From: Poronia punctata
Lineage: Eukaryota; Ascomycota; Sordariomycetes; Xylariales; Xylariaceae
Direction: 5' to 3'
DNA length: 64,000 nucleotides
NCBI GenBank assembly: GCA_022579005.1
Contig: MU401528.1
Location: 1-64,000, forward strand
Within the stretch, counting starts at the first letter, position 1; every line of letters starts with the position of its first letter. A program made the translations under genes and the position numbers. The notes beneath the pieces are model-generated. The model made no database searches. It was not told the DNA's origin and saw only the letters and a program-made list of their open reading frames with translations. Below, one piece after another: positions 58,829 through 64,000 of the stretch.

Positions 58829-60341
58829 ATGCATCTCGTCAGACTCACATACGTTCTGGGACTTGTCATCCCATCTTCCACTGCGTTACAAGTCACGCCT
58901 AATTCTCCTTGCGCCTCATTATGTGTCGACTCTGACATATCCGATCCAAACTTATCAACAACCAAGAACGAGGATATAACGTGTAACGACTCGGAGTATT
59001 CTTCGACACCGGCAGGGCGGAAGTTTCAGCAATGCATCAGCTGTTTGCAGGATAGTACATTCTCAAAGGGAGGCGAGAATGATCAACTGTGGTTTTTATG
59101 TAAGCGAGATAAGCACCCTCCATGGTCTGTTGTTCGGTCTAACATCTGATAACAAAAGATAATATCCGATATGCCTTTGATAACTGCGTCTTCGGCTTCC
59201 CAAAAGCCAAAGATATTCCTTCCACGCCATGCTCTACGTCCACAGCATGTGGAGCATTAGAGGAAGCGTTGACGGGTGATAGCCTGAAGCCGGATAGCTT
59301 GGACTACTCATATTGTGATGTCGATGGAGGCGTCATGACCAGCCCATCGGTTGAGAAGTGCATGACTTGCGTCGGTGCTACTGGAGATAGGGGCTATTTG
59401 ACCAATTGTAAGTGCTGTGATTTTTTTATTTTCTTATTTGATTAGGACTAATCCCATTTCCCCCAGATCTCGTCGCCCTGGAGGCTGGCTGTAACCAACG
59501 ACCATCGGCCGGGACCGTCATATCATTAAATGACACGGTCTTCTCCGAGTCCGTAATCAGTGCTGCCGACCCTAGTTCTAGAACAGCAGAAGAAGACCAA
59601 CAACCTACCCTAGCAACTACCTCAATAATCGGCATTGCCGTCGGCGGGGTAGTACTCATCTTAGTCATCGCGAGTTTCTTCTACATCCGTCATCGGAAGC
59701 GAAGAAGCCGCCGTCTTCTCTTAAAACCATCTCTCGGGATTCAAGACAGACGTCGTCGTCATAGACGTGCTTCCTCGCTCTCTTTCCGCTGCCAGACTCA
59801 TCTGACGCCCCGATCGCCATTCTTCCCCGAGACAACAGAGAAATACACGAGTCCACACCTCGCTCTCGGCTCGCATCCCGTCACACCGGAGTCCCCTGCA
59901 TCTGAATCATCATCACGACCTATATCGTCTGTCTGGCAGCAGCAACAACAACAACAACGTCAGCATCGGAATCTGGGTAATATCATAACCACCGGATCTC
60001 CCACTCCCACGATACCTGAAAACATCTACCAATCTACATCGCCGAAATCATCATCATCATCATCATCACCATCAGAAGAGAGAAGAATCCTACCGTTACG
60101 CGCTTATAACCCTGCCGAATGGCCTCTGAATAACACGAATAGTCCAACAACTACAATAACAACATACTCGAGTCCGACTTCTGCATCGACGTCTAGTCCA
60201 TTATTACGAAGTCGACCGTGGGAAGTACCAGTAGACTCGAAAAGAAAGGGGACGGGGACGGGTAGCCCGATTGAGTCGCGGCATATCAATACGATGAATT
60301 TCCCTGGGCCGCCGAGTCCGGGGATGAGGTGGGGAAGATAG
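58829..60341 (+). CDS. 12-Cys type I membrane protein, family copy C
   Basis: Three exons, 58829-59099, 59159-59407 and 59467-60341, give 464 aa. Signal peptide MHLVRLTYVLGLVIPSSTA, then LQVTPNSPCASLC, almost the same as copy A. All twelve family cysteines are present in the same spacing (QQCISC, DNCVFGFP, PCSTSTAC, YC, KCMTC, LEAGC). A single helix (IIGIAVGGVVLILVIASFFYI) is followed by RHRKRRSRR. The tail is Ser/Pro/Gln/Thr-rich with a poly-Gln run and a poly-Ser run from a TCA microsatellite (about 60046-60069). The intron positions and phases equal those of copy A: phase 1 in the Tyr codon of FLYNIRY and phase 1 just after the last C-x2-C. It converges on the questin-oxidase-like gene. 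Function unknown; a receptor-like or wall-sensing role is only a guess from topology. Confidence 0.8.
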
Positions 60342-60756
60342 ATAGTAAGGGGGACGGAGATATATATATATAGTGAATAATATAAAATTAAATTAATCAT
60401 GTCGGAATGTGTGTTGGTGATTGTGTGAGTTTGGGCTATCCTGTTGTCGTACGATAAGCTTTTTTGTTCTTCTCGCACTTTTACTCGTACATCCCAGAGG
60501 ACTCGGAGACGTAAAGGCAAACAAACATATGTCGATATCTCTAGGTTGGGTACTACCTACCCTGCGAGTTTAGTTTACCAGTGAAACATCCTAGTTCAAC
60601 TTTTAATCCCCTGAACAGGTAACATATCTAGTCTATCCGTACGTATCATCATTAGGAGAGGCAGTACTTTTGTATTAATACTCTTTAAAGCCTATCCTAT
60701 CCTAACCTAACCAATATTGCTAGAGTACACGGAATGATGACCAAACTACACACCCC
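60342..60756. other. Intergenic, convergent 3' regions
   Basis: 415 bp between the stop codons of copy C and the questin-oxidase-like gene. One TACTCGTA at 60482. No gene. Confidence 0.5.
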
Positions 60757-61424
60757 TTACAACCGACTATTACCCTCTTCCTTTTGGTCGGGAACATCCT
60801 ATATCACAAGAAACAGTCAGTCAGTATGCCATCTAAAAACTAAGTAAAAGAAAAGGGGATTGATTTAATTAGGGTTTTTTAAAAAAAAGAAAAGAAAAAA
60901 CTCACCTTCCAAGCCTCAGCATCACCAGCACATCGGACCCATCTCGGCTCCTTCGACTCGACAGAATCAACAACGAGATGATTCAACTTCATCCACAAAT
61001 CTTTTCCTTTAATCTTCATCCAGTCCCTATCTTCGTATTCGGAACTAATCTGTTCGCATATGCCGATGGCACGGACGAGCTTGGCTATGTGGCCGTCGTC
61101 GTTGAGGGCGAAGATTCGGGGGAGGAGTTCTGCATAAAGGAAGATGGTAAGAAAAAGCGAAGCGTATTAAGAAGAAGAAGATTGATTTTTTTGTAAAGTT
61201 AAACTTGCCGGTAATAGGCTTCAGATCCTTGTCCTTGGGTTGATATCCCGTGATCTTGTCGAGGGAAAGGGACGGACATGCTCGGGCGGCATATTGAAGA
61301 AGATCGAACCGGATCTTCCACTCCAGTAGTCGGACTTTGTTCTCCGTCGAGATCCAATCCTGGGCGTTGATAGCGAGGAAGATGGGACATACGTTTACAT
61401 GATGCCTATGACTCGGTTAATGGC

Positions 61425-61476
<52 letters not shown>

Positions 61477-62663
61477 AAACCCACATCAAAAAGAAGTCGA
61501 CACGCGGTTCCTTTCCAGGCCGAATAGCAGCGCTAGCAGCTTGATAAACAGCCGTGTTATACATCTCAGCCGTCTTCTCTTCTAGTTCTTCCGGCCGGAC
61601 TTTCACTTTACTCGCCACGCGAATCATGTCGTCGTATGCTCGGGCGAAGACGCCGTCGTGGAGTTTATTCCCGTCGGAATTACGTGCCGAAGTTGATAAT
61701 TTCTCGTCTGTTGCTACTTCTTCCAAGAGGCTGGCGATGGTGGGCATGGGTGTAGTAGTACTAGATGACGAGGCCTTTTCCTCGGTAGGGACGAGGAATG
61801 ACTTCATGTTGTCTTCGTGCACGGCTGCTTGGGCTAGACCCATTGCTACGATGGCTGGTTGTTGCCATTCGATGCCGTACATGAGCTGGATTATGGGGTG
61901 TAGGAAACCTGAATTGAGAGGGGGGGGGGGGGGGGGGAAGTGGTGAGTGAGTAATTACTTATCATGATCATTAATAGGAAGAGGGATTGACTTACTTGCA
62001 AACATGCGCCTCAACATGTCATCGCCCCTCTCGTCACCTTTGAACATGTACTCGTTTAGAGTTTCCTGCCAGCCCAGCCTGTCGATTTCATTCTGGAAGA
62101 AGGCTAGAAAGTCTGCATAATACCTGTGGGTCGACATGTCAGTACCGCCATTCCTTACAAGATATGGCTGAGGGATGATGGGCACTTGGGGAGTAGGTTT
62201 TCAGGGGACTCACTCTTCTTTCCCCAACTTCTCCTTGGCCTTTTCAAAATCCCCAAGCTCCCCGATCTGATCCTCATGGACCTGGGTGGAACTTCTCTGA
62301 TAACTCACATTATCATTGTAACCCTTCTGGATGATGTCGGGCGAGGCACCAAGACCATACAAGGATAAGAGGTGATGGGGGATGCTATTGTTGAAGATGT
62401 CAGTAAATCTACCTATATAATCTGGAAATGAGAATCTGTCTTCACTTACTGGTTATGATAACCACTGTTGTTGAAGAAGCAGTGATGTTTCTTTCGACAC
62501 ATTGTTAGAGGTTAATCATGGTGTTGAAGTAAGTAAATAGACAACATACCTCTAGATCATGTTGTAAAAGTTCAGACGCTTTCTTAGCTGCGGCTTCGTC
62601 CTGCTTCCAATGCCAGAGACCGGTGTTCTCCGTCGTGATCTGGATCTTGCGTGAGGTTGCCAT
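60757..62663 (-). CDS. Questin oxidase / AflY-like oxidoreductase (DUF4243)
   Basis: Eight exons: 62663-62550, 62490-62450, 62384-62214, 62123-61996, 61908-61485, 61405-61209, 61129-60906 and 60798-60757, joining to 446 aa. Family text includes HHCFFNNSGYHNHIPHHLLSLYGLGA and DNVSYQRSSTQVHEDQIGEL. YADFLAFFQNEI, GFLHPIIQLMYGIEW and HHVNVCPIFLAI follow. Relatives include questin oxidase of the geodin pathway and AflY of aflatoxin clusters, which act on polyketide rings. No polyketide synthase or other pathway gene is in the window, so the substrate here is unknown. Intron 6 has a GC donor (G/GCAAGT) instead of GT. Intron 5 holds a (GA)n microsatellite. The 27-nt piece encoding VSYQRSSTQ looks like a tiny intron but is conserved coding sequence. 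Confidence 0.87.
61430..61475. repeat. (GA)n microsatellite in an intron
   Basis: About 22 GA dinucleotides inside intron 5 of the questin-oxidase-like gene. Confidence 0.9.
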
Positions 62664-63635
62664 GGTGCTGTAAAGTAAAGATGAAGTGCGTGTTGGTTTG
62701 AGTAGTCGGGATAACGATGTTCTCATGACGCACGCGTATGCTCTTTCTTTATATACCCAGAGATGGGTAGTCTGGACTCTGGCCTCTGGACACGTATTAT
62801 GTATATCCAAGGCGTTTTAGTCTAGGTAGATGATTCATGTCAGATATTTCATTTCCTTTCATATACACACGTTACGTGTTCTGTTCAATCTCTTAAGTCT
62901 ACCAACTAACAAAATCCCACAGCGCTGGCCGGCTTACAAACATGAATGCGGGGGAGTAGGTACGAAAGCTCCGATGTCCACTCGGCCGACTTGAAAGTCC
63001 GAGTAATGACGCTAAAAGAAGAAGTGGCTCTAGAGTCTGGAGTCTGACGCTCGTGGTCATCAATTGAAACTGGGGGAAGGTGCGTCTTGGCAAAACGTCA
63101 AGTTTGACTCACATCAATGACCCGGCTTACCAGCTAAATACCTACACATAACATATATGTGTCCTTTAAGCCAAGGTTAGGTTCCGTGCCTCCTTATTCT
63201 TTTGATACTTGTTCTATAAAACTACCTTACCTAACCTAGGGGTCTATCTCATAGTAGATCAATTGTAGTACATACACAAAGTAAAGAAGCAAAACATAAA
63301 GAAGAACATAGTAATGTGTAGTGACGTAATGTTATAATAGGCTGGGTCTGGGCCAACGGTAGGTGCCACACGGGAGTCTCGGCTTCATAGGGCTGCACTT
63401 CCTGTGGCGTTCGAGCGGGGGATGATAAAATTATACCAGTCTAGTCCCAATATGGCGCTTGCTATCCCCGTTGAGTCCGTTATGTCCAAAACATACACGT
63501 ATTTTGCTTCAAATTTCCCAGGTATCCTCCCCGAGCTCGTTATCCCGGAGTTTCAAGTGACATCTATCTCCGACTCTACCGTTGGGATGTACCTGTAGTC
63601 TACAAAGGACAGAACAAGAAAACATGCCGAGCCTA
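62664..63635. other. Intergenic region without gene
   Basis: Upstream region of the questin-oxidase-like gene and 3' flank of the ankyrin gene. A 64-codon plus-strand frame (63404-63598) has no supporting feature. Confidence 0.45.
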
Positions 63636-64000
63636 TCACGTAGTAGTAGTTTTTGCTGGAAGCTCTTCGACCCAGAGTGCAGCACCCGCCTCTCGCAGCA
63701 AGTCGACGCAACCCTGATTACCCATCTTCTCGGCTAGATATAGCGGTGTGTTTCCCGCACGATTCCGCACGTGTACACTGGCCCCGCGTACGAGCAGCTC
63801 GCGCATGACGGAAGCATCCGGCCCGACGGCTGCCAAGTGTACAGCCGTGTTACCGGCGTAATCGGCGCGTTGTAGCAGTCCGACACTCCGGCTCCCATTA
63901 TAAGCCGCATCGCCGTCGAGGATCTCGGCTACGGACCGGAGATCGGCCGCCTGGATGGCGTACCCTAGACCCGCGAATGACGTCTCCCCGCGCGAGAGCG
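63636..64000 (-). CDS. Ankyrin-repeat protein, C-terminal part (cut by window edge)
   Basis: An open minus-strand frame runs in from the right edge and ends at 63636, giving about 121 residues. Two ankyrin units are visible: DYAGNTAVHLAAVGPDASVMRELLVRGASV and NRAGNTPLYLAEKMGNQGCVDLLREAGA, each with the TxLHLA-type helix turn. They are preceded by a helical stretch (LGYAIQAADLRSVAEIL) that may be a degenerate repeat. The end (WVEELPAKTTTT) is short and polar. Fungal L-asparaginase/lysophospholipase-type proteins often end with such repeats, so this may be the tail of one, but the catalytic part would lie outside the window. Confidence 0.65.
   Translation of the reverse strand, partial: LSRGETSFAGLGYAIQAADLRSVAEILDGDAAYNGSRSVGLLQRADYAGNTAVHLAAVGPDASVMRELLVRGASVHVRNRAGNTPLYLAEKMGNQGCVDLLREAGAALWVEELPAKTTTT

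Noticed and set aside
62288..62314. Possible 27-nt intron in the questin-oxidase-like gene (GTGAGT...CAG)
   Set aside because: Too short for splicing, and the encoded VSYQRSSTQ fits the family sequence.

Overview
This window is nuclear DNA from a filamentous ascomycete (Pezizomycotina, most likely a Sordariomycete; the class is inferred from gene content and style, no species marker was seen). Genes carry short GT-AG introns of mostly 45-120 bases with CTRAC-like branch points, codon families and protein architectures are fungal, and the first 1.6 kb is an extremely AT-rich block with the look of repeat-induced point mutation (RIP). I reconstructed 24 protein-coding genes (one cut by the right edge), one tRNA-Val, two non-autonomous DNA transposons with 8-bp target-site duplications, and several simple repeats. 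Exon borders were set by splice consensus, by reading-phase arithmetic and by continuity of conserved protein motifs. No transcript evidence was available.

Layout. 1-1.6 kb: RIP-degraded repeat. 2-7.2 kb: a Zrg17-type zinc transporter (+) and a HID1-family Golgi protein (-). 8.5-14.1 kb: an MFS transporter and a large membrane protein of unknown function (+). 15.4-22.7 kb: a divergent 6-phosphogluconate dehydrogenase, CutC, tRNA-Val, a SANT-like protein and a short-chain dehydrogenase, all on the minus strand, in a microsatellite-rich stretch. 24-37.4 kb: a compact housekeeping core with GEP4 (cardiolipin pathway), ORC2, a GFA/CENP-V zinc protein, two small proteins, the RFC4-type clamp-loader subunit, ArgJ and a derlin. 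38-63 kb: a looser region with a secreted protein, a poly-G assembly gap, two hAT-like miniature elements, the N-terminal amidase NTA1, dyskerin/CBF5, a questin-oxidase-like enzyme and three related cysteine-rich membrane proteins. 63.6-64 kb: the C-terminus of an ankyrin protein.

The most interesting content is the set of three paralogous type I membrane proteins (41.1-42.9 kb minus, 51.9-53.3 kb plus, 58.8-60.3 kb plus). Each has a signal peptide, an ectodomain with twelve cysteines in the same order and spacing, one transmembrane helix and a long Pro/Ser-rich cytoplasmic tail that is not conserved among them. Two intron positions and phases are shared by all three. They look like a local, diversifying surface-protein or receptor-like family whose function I do not know. 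Other notable signals are a dispersed intergenic octamer (TACGAGTA or its complement, 29 copies counted by eye, none in a predicted exon), a 13-nt microexon that completes the catalytic cysteine codon of NTA1, and a 10-nt microexon in CBF5.
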